A DNA stretch of 62,073 bases from Myxococcales bacterium (GCA_012517325.1 JAAYVF010000089.1:1-62073), one strand, 5' to 3'. Counted from the first letter of the stretch, positions 36,221 through 47,156 are shown. Notes: generated by a model not told the origin, from the letters alone. Made by a program: numbers and translations.

Positions 36221-37246
36221 TTACGGCAAGCGTTTGGGCCGGGTCGCCACCTGATAACGTTTACCGAGTTCCTGCGCGAAAACCAGCGCCGTTTGCTCGG
36301 AATCGAATTCGCCGACCAGCAATTCGCACTGCTGGCCGTTCAGCAGCAGATGAATCCGCATGCCGGCCTCGGAGAACCGTTTCGCGGCCTGCTCGGCCTC
36401 GGCCAGCGTCGCGTACAACCCGACGCTGACGGCATATTTTTCGGTCGTGGCTTCCGGCGGGCCGACCGTCAGCCGTTCGCCGACGGCCAGGGTGCTGTCC
36501 AGACGATCCTTCGCCCGCCAGGCGAAGAGCGAGTCGCTCCAGCGTTGCGTCAGCTCGCGGTAATAGTGGCGCGCCGCGTCTTTCTGTCCCAGTTTTTCGG
36601 CGGCCAACCCCAAGTGGAAATACACCTGCGGCAGATCGAGCGCGCCGGCATCGGTCGCCAACGCCCGGCGGTAGGCTTCCTCGGCGCCGCGCCAGTCGCC
36701 CTGGCGGATTTTCTGGCCGGCCAGTCCGGCCAGGGCCTCGGCGATCGCCGGATGGTCGGGATACTTGGCTAAAAACGCGGCGAAACTGTCGCCGGCCGTG
36801 GCGCCCAAGGGCAGGCGCAGTTCGAGCGAACCCTTGAGCAGCAGCATTGCCGGAGCGTCTTCCGCGTCGGGATAACGAGTGAAGAATTCCTCGCAAACCG
36901 CGAGGGCCGGGCGGTCGTAACCGGCCAATTGCAGCAGGCGGGCCAATTCGACCAAGGCCCGCACGCCTTCCGGCCGGGTTGCGCAATGGTCGGCCGTCTG
37001 GCGCAAGCGCGTCTTGGCGTCGTAGACCGAACGCACGGCCAGGGCGGCGCTCAATTCCAGCGGACAGGCGATCTCATCGGCGGGGTGCGACTGGAGAAAC
37101 TCGGCCAACTGCGGGTCGGCTTCGGCGACCTGGCCTTGTTCGTAAAGCCGGCGGAGGCGCGCGGCGTCTTCCTCGGGTCCGGCGCCGGCGATCGCCGGCA
37201 ACAGCCACAGAACCAGGAAGAGCGAAATGGTGAGTGTTTTGTTCAT
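36221..37246 (-). CDS. Exported TPR-repeat protein with C-terminal SPOR domain
   Basis: 341 aa from the ATG at 37246. Signal peptide (1-22, ending AIAGAG), TPR-like helical repeats (about 25-250, for example ALVELARLLQLAGYDRPALA), and a C-terminal SPOR-type domain (about 265-335, YAVSVGLYATLAEAEQAAKR) that usually binds denuded glycan strands at division sites. It is likely periplasmic. It is the last gene of the rpsA-sppA-ihfB-lapA operon. In enterobacteria the TPR protein LapB occupies this place, but LapB has a rubredoxin-type end, so this is not called lapB. Confidence 0.8.
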   Translation of the reverse strand: MNKTLTISLFLVLWLLPAIAGAGPEEDAARLRRLYEQGQVAEADPQLAEFLQSHPADEIACPLELSAALAVRSVYDAKTRLRQTADHCATRPEGVRALVELARLLQLAGYDRPALAVCEEFFTRYPDAEDAPAMLLLKGSLELRLPLGATAGDSFAAFLAKYPDHPAIAEALAGLAGQKIRQGDWRGAEEAYRRALATDAGALDLPQVYFHLGLAAEKLGQKDAARHYYRELTQRWSDSLFAWRAKDRLDSTLAVGERLTVGPPEATTEKYAVSVGLYATLAEAEQAAKRFSEAGMRIHLLLNGQQCELLVGEFDSEQTALVFAQELGKRYQVATRPKRLP

Positions 37247-37311
37247 TCGTCCCGCGGATGATCGGCCGCGTTCACGACAATTCCGGAGAGTTTCCGGCGG
37301 GAAGACGAGCG

Positions 37312-37674
37312 TTACTTTTCGTCCCCGGCCGAAAGGGACGACTGATAACTCGTGTCGCCGCTCGGGCAGCCGCGCAGGCGCGACAATTCCTGCTGGCATT
37401 CCTCCAGTTCGCGCCGGGCCTGCCGGGCCTGGCTGGCGGCCTTGATCACCGCGCCCAGGGAAAGCACCATCACGGCGACCGCGCCCAGCAAAATGCAAAT
37501 CGCGAAGTAGGCGGCCACGGCCAAGGAGTGCGACGCCTCGAACGTGCCGACGAACGGCAACGAAAGCTGAAAAGCAAACTGCCGCGTCAGTTCCGCGCGA
37601 TTGGAATCGATGGCCTGGGTAGCCAACAAAACCAGCACCACAAAAAAGAACGCCCACAAAATCGCTCGCTTCAT
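37312..37674 (-). CDS. LapA-like small inner-membrane protein
   Basis: 120 aa with two membrane helices (residues 5-20 and 50-78) and a C-terminal coiled coil (QARQARRELEECQQELSRL). This is the same plan as the LapA/DUF1049 family. Position supports the call: in Escherichia coli lapA follows rpsA-ihfB, as here with three inserted genes. LapA is an assembly and regulatory factor for lipopolysaccharide synthesis. Sequence similarity by eye is modest, so context carries weight. Confidence 0.6.
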   Translation of the reverse strand: MKRAILWAFFFVVLVLLATQAIDSNRAELTRQFAFQLSLPFVGTFEASHSLAVAAYFAICILLGAVAVMVLSLGAVIKAASQARQARRELEECQQELSRLRGCPSGDTSYQSSLSAGDEK

Positions 37675-37683
37675 CGGGTCCCT

Positions 37684-38181
37684 CTATTCCGTGTTTGATG
37701 GCATTCGGGGCCAGGCTTCCGCCAGCGCCGCGTACGTTTCCTCGATGTGTTGATTGATTACCCGGCAATCCGCCAGCACCGTCATGAAATTCACGTCGCC
37801 GTTCCACCGCGGCACGATGTGCAGGTGCAGGTGGCCTTCCACCCCCGCGCCGGCGACCCGGCCGACATTGATGCCCAGGTTGAAACCGTGCGGTTTGCTC
37901 GTCGTTTCGATCGCTTGCACGGCCTGCTGCGCCAGGCTCATGATTTCCGCCCAGACCTCGGGAGTAATCTCGGCGATGCTTCCCAGGTGGGCATAGGGCG
38001 CGACCATCACGTGGCCGTTGGTGTAAGGATACTTGTTCATGATGACGAAGGCTTGGCGCCCGCGATGCAGAATCAGCATCCGGCGATCGTCCGCGGCCCG
38101 CAGCGCGTTGCAGAAAACGCAGCCCTCTTCCTTTTCGGACTTGATATAGTCGATGCGCCACGGAGCGTTTAGGCGATCCAT
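37684..38181 (-). CDS. HIT family nucleotide hydrolase/transferase
   Basis: 165 aa. The histidine-triad motif HLHLHIVPRW is near residue 122, with an N-terminal zinc-like CVFC pair (residues 21-24) as in Ap4A phosphorylase-like HIT proteins. The segment NKYPYTNGHVMVAPYAH is the conserved nucleotide-pocket strand. It probably hydrolyses or phosphorolyses dinucleoside polyphosphates. It lies between the phosphodiesterase and lapA-like genes with gaps of 4 and 9 bases. Confidence 0.92.
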   Translation of the reverse strand: MDRLNAPWRIDYIKSEKEEGCVFCNALRAADDRRMLILHRGRQAFVIMNKYPYTNGHVMVAPYAHLGSIAEITPEVWAEIMSLAQQAVQAIETTSKPHGFNLGINVGRVAGAGVEGHLHLHIVPRWNGDVNFMTVLADCRVINQHIEETYAALAEAWPRMPSNTE

Positions 38182-38185
38182 CGTC

Positions 38186-38719
38186 TCACCACCAGGGTTT
38201 CTGTTGAATGTGCTGCCACCGCAGGCGGCCCGGCGTCACGGTCAGCAGGCCGACGCCGGCCGTCGCCAGGCGCGGCTCGGTCGGTGATCCGGGGTTAAAG
38301 TAGGTGATTCCGCTCTCGGTTGCAAGGAAGGGTTGATGGGTATGACCGAAAACGACGGCGGCGACCGCTTCCCCTTCAAAAGCGCCGGCCAACCGCTGAG
38401 TAATTCCGGCGGGCGCCCCCCAACCATGCATCAAACCGACGCGAAAACCGCCGAATTCCACGATCCTTTTCGCCGGCAGCCGCGGATCCCCGGGTTCGTC
38501 GCAATTGCCGGCGACAGCCAGCAACTCGATATCGGGCATGGCGATTTGCGTCAACCAGTCGTAATCGACGAGGTCGCCGGCATGCAGAATCATGCGAATG
38601 CCGGCGAACGGCCCGGTCAGCAGGCGGCGAATCGGTTCGGGGTCATCGTTGCCGTTGCAGTGCGTGTCGGCCAGAACACCGATGCGGATCGGTTTGCCGT
38701 CCCACGCCGCTTCACTCAT
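38186..38719 (-). CDS. YfcE/MJ0936-type metallophosphoesterase
   Basis: 177 aa, the small YfcE-type phosphodiesterase. Metal motifs: VLADTHCN, HAGDLVD, AGNCDE, LMHGWG and FGHTHQP. The usual GNHD/GNCD position keeps Asn-Cys-Asp. It would hydrolyse phosphodiesters with Mn or similar metal. The ATG overlaps the ihfB stop by 4 bases, so it is cotranslated with it. Confidence 0.9.
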   Translation of the reverse strand: MSEAAWDGKPIRIGVLADTHCNGNDDPEPIRRLLTGPFAGIRMILHAGDLVDYDWLTQIAMPDIELLAVAGNCDEPGDPRLPAKRIVEFGGFRVGLMHGWGAPAGITQRLAGAFEGEAVAAVVFGHTHQPFLATESGITYFNPGSPTEPRLATAGVGLLTVTPGRLRWQHIQQKPWW

Positions 38720-39003
38720 TGCAGCTTCGCGTCAACGAGTTTTTTCAGTTCCTTGCCGGCTTTGAAAAACGGCACTTTTTTGGCCGGAACATCCACTTTT
38801 TGCGATGTCTTGGGATTGCGGCCCATCCGCGGGCGACGCTCCCGTAATTGAAAACTGCCGAAGCCGCGGATCTCGATCCGATCCCCTTGCTGCAAGGCTT
38901 CCGTCATGCGGTCGAAAATCGTGGTGATGATCACTTCGGCGTCTTTTTTTCGTTTGCTGGAGATTTTTTCAGCCACCATGGCAATCAGATCGCTCTTGGT
39001 CAT
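38716..39003 (-). CDS. ihfB: HU/IHF-family DNA-bending protein, IHF-beta-like
   Basis: 95 aa, the full length of the family. The intercalating arm with RNPKT (GRNPKTSQKVDVPAKKVPFF) and GFGSFQLRERRPR are diagnostic. The KTSQ/VDVPAK sequence and the place after rpsA suggest the IHF beta subunit rather than HU. IHF bends DNA and often assists sigma-54 promoters such as those in this window. It lies 15 bases downstream of sppA. Confidence 0.9.
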   Translation of the reverse strand: MTKSDLIAMVAEKISSKRKKDAEVIITTIFDRMTEALQQGDRIEIRGFGSFQLRERRPRMGRNPKTSQKVDVPAKKVPFFKAGKELKKLVDAKLQ

Positions 39004-39018
39004 TGCTGCCTTTCCTCC

Positions 39019-39927
39019 TCAACGAATGGAAAATCCCTGTGTGGTTGGGGGTTTTTGCCCGCTTTCGCCCAACAAACCCGGCAAACGTTTGAAGATCCCA
39101 TCCAGCAGGAAATCCGTAAACGACGGTTGCGGTTTCCGCGGATAAACCAAATTGAGTTTGCCCTCGACCTGCAATTTCTCTTTCAGGACGTCGACCGCGT
39201 CGTAGAACGTCCCCAGTTGATCGACCAGCCCGACGGCCTGGGCCTGCTGCCCGGAAAACACCCGCCCGTCGGCGATCGCCTCGATCTGCTCGATGGGCAG
39301 CTTGCGGCCCTCGGCGACGGCGGCGATGAACTGCCCATGCACGTCGTCGATCGTCGCCTGCAGCATCCGGCGTTCGTCGGAAGTGAGGGCGCGGGCCAGG
39401 TTGCCGGCGTCTTTGTACTTGCCGGCCTTGACCACCTCGCTCTTCAAACCCAGTTTGTCGAACGCGCCTTCCGCGCTGAAAAACTCCATCACGACGCCGA
39501 TGGAACCGGTCAGCGTGCCCGGATTGGCGACGATCGTGTCGCAAGCCGCGGCGATGTAGTAACCGCCCGAGGCCGCGGCCGACGCCATGGAGGCGACGAC
39601 CGGCTTGCCGGCCTGCGACACTTTTCGCAATTCGCTATAGATTTCCTGCGTCGGCGCCACGGCGCCGCCCGGCGAATCGATCCGCACCAATAGAGCCCGG
39701 ATCTTGTCGTCCTCGGCAAATTTCCGGATTTGCTCGACCACCACGTCGCCCGACTCGATCACGCCGTTCACCTCGATCACGCCGACGCTGTCTTTCCAGA
39801 GCGAAGAAACGCTGGACAGCTCGTCGTTGCGCTCAACGATGGCGAACACCCCCACGACGACGGCAAAGAAAGCCATCGCCGCCAGGCTCACGATCACAAA
39901 GCCGATCAGAAACGGGTGTTTTTTCAT
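39019..39927 (-). CDS. sppA: Signal peptide peptidase SppA, short type
   Basis: 302 aa from the ATG at 39927 (CCGGAG upstream). One N-terminal membrane helix, then a ClpP-like serine protease core: SPGG oxyanion motif in RIDSPGGAV, catalytic Ser in MASAAASGGYYIAAA, and Lys in VKAGKYKDAG. It degrades released signal peptides in the membrane. It is located between rpsA and ihfB, an arrangement I know from delta-type bacteria. Confidence 0.94.
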   Translation of the reverse strand: MKKHPFLIGFVIVSLAAMAFFAVVVGVFAIVERNDELSSVSSLWKDSVGVIEVNGVIESGDVVVEQIRKFAEDDKIRALLVRIDSPGGAVAPTQEIYSELRKVSQAGKPVVASMASAAASGGYYIAAACDTIVANPGTLTGSIGVVMEFFSAEGAFDKLGLKSEVVKAGKYKDAGNLARALTSDERRMLQATIDDVHGQFIAAVAEGRKLPIEQIEAIADGRVFSGQQAQAVGLVDQLGTFYDAVDVLKEKLQVEGKLNLVYPRKPQPSFTDFLLDGIFKRLPGLLGESGQKPPTTQGFSIR

Positions 39928-40020
39928 GGCATCTCCGGCCACCGGCCCGGGTTGACCGAGCCGGTTTGCCGTTGGGTGCGACTCGCCGGATAGCGCCGCC
40001 GCGCCTTTGCCGCGGAGCGA

Positions 40021-41934
<1,914 letters not shown>

Positions 41935-42023
41935 GGATACAGGTTCCCCTTTCGGAATATATTTCGCTCGCCCGCGGGGGCGAATCGATACGTCTTTTCG
42001 CTTCCGGTTTCGGCGTTCTGACT

Positions 42024-42040
42024 TTCGGAAGGCTTCCGAA
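42024..42040. repeat. 17-bp palindrome in the rpsA leader
   Basis: TTCGGAAGGCTTCCGAA is a perfect 8+1+8 inverted repeat between the predicted promoter (42099-42127) and the rpsA start (41934). It could be an operator or a leader hairpin involved in S1 autoregulation. No known binding-site consensus was matched. Confidence 0.5.
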
Positions 42041-42098
42041 TGTAAAAAACCCCAAAATTCAAGGATTTAACGAATCCTCGCCGCGAAAACGGTTGCGT

Positions 42099-42127
42099 AT
42101 AATAGCGCAGAGAAAATACCGATGCAA
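42099..42127 (-). promoter_or_regulatory. Sigma-70-type promoter of the rpsA operon
   Basis: The minus strand carries TTGCAT (42122-42127) and TATTAT (42099-42104) separated by exactly 17 bases, within an AT-rich segment. Initiation near 42092 would give a leader of about 155 bases ahead of rpsA. Confidence 0.7.
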
Positions 42128-42188
42128 GAGGTCATTTTATTTGAGGAAAATAAATAAATGAACCGCGCCGCGAAGGCGAAAAAGGCCG

Positions 42189-43043
42189 TTATTCGCGCTT
42201 GGCGGGTTCGGCCGCGGGCGGATTCAGGATCGCTTTCAATGCCTCCAGCATCGCGGGCAAGCTCAAGGGGCCCTTGATCGTGGAATCGGATTGCAGCCAC
42301 GGCAGCAGAGCGTTGAGCATTTCGCCGTTATTCAATTCGGCTGCCTGCCGCAGCTCGGCATTGTTTTGCAGCACCGTCGCGAGGGTGTCGAAATGAAATT
42401 CCAGATCGCCCGGATGGACCGCGCGAGCGATGTCCAGCCCCGGATATTGGGCCAGTTGCGCCTGGGTCATTTGCAGGAATCCGTACCGCAGAGTCCGCCG
42501 GCGGGCTTCCCTGGGCGAATGCCCCTCGCGCAACGCGGCCAGGTAGGACGGCAGATCCAGGGCCGGCGCGGCGATGCCGTCATTGGCCCAGCAAAACAGC
42601 GCCAGAAAAGCCGGAATCAACTCCGCGGGAACGCGCTTTTCCGCCTCGCGATAGTAATATTGAACCGCCGCGGCGGGCGTGTTCGGGAAAATATTGGCCA
42701 CGCGATTGAGTTGCCCCAGGGTGGCAAACCGCATCATTTCAGGGATGGAGAGCAAATAGGCTGCCGCGTCCGCCTGTAATTTCGACCGGGTGACGTCGTC
42801 GAACCGGCCCGTTATTTCGAGCCCGTTTTCTTCCTGGTACTGCTTCAGCGCGCGGCGCGTCGCGGGACCGAGGATGCCGTCGATCCAGGGCTGGCCGTGG
42901 TCGCCGGTCGGAAAACCGAGTAAAACCAGGCAGCGCTGCAGGACGCGGATTTCTTCCTCGTGGCAGTTGTCGGGGTCGGTCCAGGCCTCTTCCAGGACTT
43001 CGGGAGCCAGGCCCAAAATCTTCTCGATGGTGACATCGGTCAT
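42189..43043 (-). CDS. Cytoplasmic protein with N-terminal peptidoglycan-binding-like domain
   Basis: 284 aa without a signal peptide or membrane helix. Residues 28-90 match the PG_binding_1 pattern (EIRVLQRCLVLLGF, WIDGILGPATRRALKQYQEE, LEITGRFDDVTRSKL). The remaining 190 residues are mainly helical and unassigned. The lack of an export signal is odd for a peptidoglycan-binding domain; it may be exported by another route or the domain may bind something else. It starts 9 bases after the purQ stop and may be cotranscribed. Confidence 0.65.
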   Translation of the reverse strand: MTDVTIEKILGLAPEVLEEAWTDPDNCHEEEIRVLQRCLVLLGFPTGDHGQPWIDGILGPATRRALKQYQEENGLEITGRFDDVTRSKLQADAAAYLLSIPEMMRFATLGQLNRVANIFPNTPAAAVQYYYREAEKRVPAELIPAFLALFCWANDGIAAPALDLPSYLAALREGHSPREARRRTLRYGFLQMTQAQLAQYPGLDIARAVHPGDLEFHFDTLATVLQNNAELRQAAELNNGEMLNALLPWLQSDSTIKGPLSLPAMLEALKAILNPPAAEPAKRE

Positions 43044-43052
43044 GAAACGCCT

Positions 43053-43871
43053 CTAAAAATTCTTTTGCAGATATTGGAAGGCGTTGCGGAACAGCGCGAC
43101 CCCCTGGCCCTCCTCGGGCATGGATTTGTAGCGCTGCCAGTGCGGGAAATTGGTGTAATGGGTGAACGCCTCGGGGTGAGGCATCAGGCCGAAAATCCGG
43201 CCGCTTTCATCGCACAGGCCCGCGATGGCATCGGTGCTGCCGTTCGGGTTCGCCGGGTATTTCTGTGTCGCTTCGCCGTGGGCGTTGACGTAGCGCAGCG
43301 CCGCCAGGTTCTTTTTCTGGATTTCTTCCAGCACGTCGTTCGCGTCGACAATCAGCTTGCCCTCGCCGTGCCGCACCGGCAGGTACAGCCGCTCCAGCCC
43401 CTTCAAAAAGACGCACGGGGTCTTGGCGCCGACGGCCAGATGCACCCAGCGGTCTTCGAAGCGGCCGGAATCGTTCAGGGTGAGGGTGACGGATTGCTTG
43501 AAGTAGCCGCCGTTCAGCGCCGGCAGCAAGCCCAGTTTGACCAGCAGTTGGAACCCGTTGCAGACGCCGAGGATCAGTTTCCCGGCCTTGATGAAATGCT
43601 TGAGGTAATCGGCCAGTTTCTTGTTTTTGCCGGTGACGCCGAAGCGCCACATGACCGCCGAAGCCTTGGCGGAACCCAGGTCGTCGCCGTCCATGAAGCC
43701 GCCGGGCAGGCACAGCAGATGATAATCCTCGAGGTTCACCTCGCCGCTGAGGATTTCGTAAATGAACACGATATCCACTTGCTCGAAGCCGCCCAACCGG
43801 CAGGCATGGGCCATCTCCATTTCGCAATTGGTACCGTTGCCGGTAACGACGATTGCTTTGATCTCCGCCAC
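43053..43871 (-). CDS. purQ: Phosphoribosylformylglycinamidine synthase, glutaminase subunit PurQ
   Basis: 272 aa, class I glutamine amidotransferase. Nucleophile Cys104 lies in LGVCNGFQLL and the His-Glu pair in GLMPHPEAF. It supplies ammonia to PurL for FGAM formation in purine synthesis. GTG start at 43871 with GAGGAG about 11 bases upstream. It lies 15 bases downstream of purL, so the two subunits are made together. Confidence 0.93.
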   Translation of the reverse strand: MAEIKAIVVTGNGTNCEMEMAHACRLGGFEQVDIVFIYEILSGEVNLEDYHLLCLPGGFMDGDDLGSAKASAVMWRFGVTGKNKKLADYLKHFIKAGKLILGVCNGFQLLVKLGLLPALNGGYFKQSVTLTLNDSGRFEDRWVHLAVGAKTPCVFLKGLERLYLPVRHGEGKLIVDANDVLEEIQKKNLAALRYVNAHGEATQKYPANPNGSTDAIAGLCDESGRIFGLMPHPEAFTHYTNFPHWQRYKSMPEEGQGVALFRNAFQYLQKNF

Positions 43872-43886
43872 TTGTCCGCCGCTCCT

Positions 43887-46868
43887 CTAGAAATTCAGCG
43901 TGCTTTTCCAGGCGCGCTTGAGCTCGGCCACCGGAATGCGGCACAGCACCCGCCCGTTGATGCCGACGATCTCCAGTACCGGATCCTTTGTGACCAGGCC
44001 GATTTCGGCATACATCGAATCGATCATCCGTTCCTCGAAAGCCGTCTTGTGCTCGGGCCGGACGGTCACGAGCAATCGGCCCGGGCTTTCGCTGAACAGC
44101 ACGTAATCGTCGCGCTCCATGCCTTCGTAGGGCACGCGCGACAGGTAAGCGCTGATGCCGTAGCCGCCGGCGAAGGCGGTTTCGGCCAAGGCGATCGCCA
44201 GACCGCCGTCGGACAGATCATGGCAGGAACGCACGATGTTGGCGCGCATCGCGTCGCGCAACCGGCGATACATTTCGATGGTGTACTCCGGTTCGAGACG
44301 CGGCGCCTTGTTGCCGATCAGGCCCAGTTCGTGGAAATACTCGGAGGCGCCCATTTCATCGCGGGTGTAACCCAGCAGGTAAACCAGGTCGCCCGGATTT
44401 TTGGCGTCCATCGTCACGCTTTTACGCACGTCGTTGATGCGGCCGACGACCGTGAACAACAACGTCGGCGGCACCGAAATCTTGTGCTTGCCGATCTGGT
44501 AGTCGTTCTTCATCGAGTCCTTGCCGGAAATCAGCGGAATGCCGTAGGCCGTCGCGACGTCGAACACGCCTTTGCAGGCGCGGACCAGTTGCGCCAGCTT
44601 GTATTTGCCGTCGGGCGTGTTGTCCGATTCCACCGGATCGGGCCAGCAGAAATTGTCCAGGCCCGCCAGTTGGTCGATGTCGGCGCCGACGGCGACGGCG
44701 TTGCGCACCGCCTCGTCCACCGCGCAGGCGGCCATCGCGTAGGTGTCGATATCGCTGAATTTCGGGCAGATGCCGTGCGCGGCGACCACGCCTTCCAGCG
44801 AGGCGAGGTCGGGGCGGATCACCGCCGCGTCGCTCGGCCCGTCGTTTTGCAAGCCGATCAGCGGTTTGACCACGCTGCCGCCCTGCACTTCGTGATCGTA
44901 CTGCCGCACCCAATATTCCTTCGAGCAGACGTTGAGCCGCATCAACATGCGGAGAATCACCTGCCCCATTTCGCGCGGCAGCGGCGGCCTCGGCTCGGGA
45001 TAGCGCAACGAACGCCACACGGCGTCGAGCTTCATCGGCGGCAGGCCGTCGTGCAAGAAGGACATTTCGAGGGCGGCCACGGTCTTGCCGTCGTAGGTCA
45101 CGTGGAAAATGCCGCTGTCGGTGAAGCGGCCCAGCACGGTCGATTCGACGCTCATCTTCGCCGACAAGGCCAGGAATTCGTCGAGGCGGTCGGGCGGCAC
45201 GGCCAGGGTCATCCGCTCCTGGGCCTCGGAAAGCAGGATTTCCCAGGGGTGGAGGCCGGCGTACTTGAGCGGCGCCTTGGCCAGCTCGATTTCGCAGCCG
45301 TTGGTGTCGCGGGCCATTTCGCCGACCGACGAGGACAAGCCGCCGGCGCCGTCGTCGGTGATGGCGCGATACAAGCAGCGGTCGCGGGCTTTGAGCAGGA
45401 AATCGGTCATCCGCTTTTGGGTGATCGGGTCGCCGATCTGCACGGCGGTCGCCGGGCTGTGTTCGCTGAGGCCTTCCGACGAGAAAGTCGCGCCGTGGAT
45501 GCCGTCCTTGCCGATACGGCCGCCGGACATGACGATCAGGTCGCCGACCTCGGCTTTTTTAAACTCGCCGGGCCGGTCGCACACCTTGGTGGGCAGAATG
45601 CCGGCGGTGCCGCAGAAAACCAGCGGTTTGCCGGCGTAGCGGTCGTCGAAGACCACCGAGCCGTTGATGGTCGGAATGCCGGATTTGTTGCCGCCGTGCT
45701 CGACGCCCTCGCGGACGCCTTCCAGCACCCGTTTGGGATGCAACAGCCGCGGGCCGAGAGGCTTTTTAAAGAAGGGGCTGGCGAAGCAGAAAACGTCGGT
45801 GTTGAAGATCAGTTTCGCGCCGGCGCCGGTGCCGAACGGGTCGCGGTTGACGCCGACGATGCCGGTCAGCGCGCCGCCGTAAGGATCCAGCGCACTGGGG
45901 CTGTTGTGCGTCTCGACCTTCATGACCAGCGAGAAGCGGTCGTTGAATTTCACCACCCCGGCGTTGTCCTTGAAGACCGAGAGGCAGATATCTTTATTTC
46001 CCTTGGCTTTGCGTACCCGCTCGGTCGTTCCTTTAATATAGGTGTCGAACAACGACTGGATGGTTTCCTGTTTCTGGCCGTCTTTGTAAATAATTTTCGC
46101 GTTGAAGATTTTGTGTTTGCAATGTTCGGACCAGGTCTGCGCCAGGGCTTCGAGTTCCACGTCGGTCGGCTGCGCGCCCAGCCCGTACTTGCGGCGGAGC
46201 TTGCGCACTTCCGCGTCTTGGTAATAGCCCTGAATGACCTTCATTTCTTCCAGGGTCAGGGCCAGGGTGCGGCTGCGGCTGATGCGCGTCAGGCGCTCGT
46301 CGCCGACGGCCAGGTTGACGGTCTTCACCTCGGGTTCGGATTCGATGACGACCTTGGGCACGAAGGCGGGCAAGCCGCGTTTTTTATTGAATTTCTTGGC
46401 CGGAAGAATGGTCCAGCGCTGAATGAGCTCGTTGGCCAGCAAATCGCGGGCGATCTGTTCGATCTGCGCCGCGTCGAGCTTGCCGGACACCAAATACTGC
46501 CGGCTGGTATAAACGTTTTCCTGGTTTTTGAACGGCAGGCCGGTGGCCAGGGCGATGGCTTCCCGCGCCGTCCGGCCGACGTTGTCGGTGACGCCGGGCC
46601 GGAAACCGACCTCGACGAGCCAGTCCCAATCGTAAGCCGCCGCCGCGGGCGCATTGATGGTGTATTCCTGGATGATCGGATCGGTGAAAACGTTCTGGGC
46701 GATTTTCTTTAAAACGGGCGCGGTCAACCGCTTATCGAGGGTGTAAACGTCGATGACGCGTACTGCCGCGACTTCCAGCCCGAGATCGTTCCGGATCTTT
46801 CCCGCCACCTTAACGCCGATGGCGTCCTTGATGGACGATTTCAACCGGATCTCTATGCGATGGGCCAT
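43887..46868 (-). CDS. purL: Phosphoribosylformylglycinamidine synthase, PurS-like/PurL fusion
   Basis: 993 aa, longer than small PurL (about 740) and shorter than the single-chain enzyme (about 1300). Two PurS-like repeats form the N-terminus (about residues 1-75 and 80-160: EIRLKSSIKDAIGVKVAGKI and LVEVGFRPGVTDNVGRTARE). The PurL synthetase core follows, with QTWSEHCKHK, the ATP-site KVETHNSPSALDPYGGALTG and a C-terminal AIRS-like domain. The glutaminase is the separate purQ. It catalyses the ATP-dependent amidation of FGAR. GAAGGAAGAGG precedes the ATG. Confidence 0.93.
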   Translation of the reverse strand: MAHRIEIRLKSSIKDAIGVKVAGKIRNDLGLEVAAVRVIDVYTLDKRLTAPVLKKIAQNVFTDPIIQEYTINAPAAAAYDWDWLVEVGFRPGVTDNVGRTAREAIALATGLPFKNQENVYTSRQYLVSGKLDAAQIEQIARDLLANELIQRWTILPAKKFNKKRGLPAFVPKVVIESEPEVKTVNLAVGDERLTRISRSRTLALTLEEMKVIQGYYQDAEVRKLRRKYGLGAQPTDVELEALAQTWSEHCKHKIFNAKIIYKDGQKQETIQSLFDTYIKGTTERVRKAKGNKDICLSVFKDNAGVVKFNDRFSLVMKVETHNSPSALDPYGGALTGIVGVNRDPFGTGAGAKLIFNTDVFCFASPFFKKPLGPRLLHPKRVLEGVREGVEHGGNKSGIPTINGSVVFDDRYAGKPLVFCGTAGILPTKVCDRPGEFKKAEVGDLIVMSGGRIGKDGIHGATFSSEGLSEHSPATAVQIGDPITQKRMTDFLLKARDRCLYRAITDDGAGGLSSSVGEMARDTNGCEIELAKAPLKYAGLHPWEILLSEAQERMTLAVPPDRLDEFLALSAKMSVESTVLGRFTDSGIFHVTYDGKTVAALEMSFLHDGLPPMKLDAVWRSLRYPEPRPPLPREMGQVILRMLMRLNVCSKEYWVRQYDHEVQGGSVVKPLIGLQNDGPSDAAVIRPDLASLEGVVAAHGICPKFSDIDTYAMAACAVDEAVRNAVAVGADIDQLAGLDNFCWPDPVESDNTPDGKYKLAQLVRACKGVFDVATAYGIPLISGKDSMKNDYQIGKHKISVPPTLLFTVVGRINDVRKSVTMDAKNPGDLVYLLGYTRDEMGASEYFHELGLIGNKAPRLEPEYTIEMYRRLRDAMRANIVRSCHDLSDGGLAIALAETAFAGGYGISAYLSRVPYEGMERDDYVLFSESPGRLLVTVRPEHKTAFEERMIDSMYAEIGLVTKDPVLEIVGINGRVLCRIPVAELKRAWKSTLNF

Positions 46869-46974
46869 TCACCTCTTCCTTCTAGGTCCTACCCGAATGC
46901 CAACCGATCACCGAAAGGGGTTGACTTTTTCTTCCGAATATGCCGACACGTAAATCCATCTCTAAGTTCGCGGT

Positions 46975-47002
46975 ACTATAGCAAAAGTTGCCGGTAGGTC
47001 AA
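46975..47002 (-). promoter_or_regulatory. Sigma-70-type promoter of the purL-purQ operon
   Basis: The minus strand has TTGACC (46997-47002) and TATAGT (46975-46980) with a 16-base spacer. Initiation near 46968 leaves a leader of about 100 bases before the purL ATG. I saw no purine riboswitch or PUR box in that leader. Confidence 0.65.
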
Positions 47003-47156
47003 TGAAAAAATTACATAACATTACAACAAAGCGTATACCAGAGAATCGGGTATTGTTATAACCGTTTATTATCAATCAGTTGAGAGATAATAAGGAAGAG
47101 AATATTCAGTTATGCATTAAATACATAACGTATAAAAAGGGGGCTTGACACATCTC

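Noticed and set aside
42960-46712. A very long plus-strand open frame antisense to purL
   Set aside because: It mirrors purL/purQ codons in a GC-rich genome, has His/Asp/Gln-rich low-complexity composition and no family motifs. The minus-strand genes are unambiguous.
46869-46968. Purine riboswitch or PUR box in the purL leader
   Set aside because: The leader lacks a recognisable three-way-junction consensus and no inverted repeat matching PurR operators was seen.
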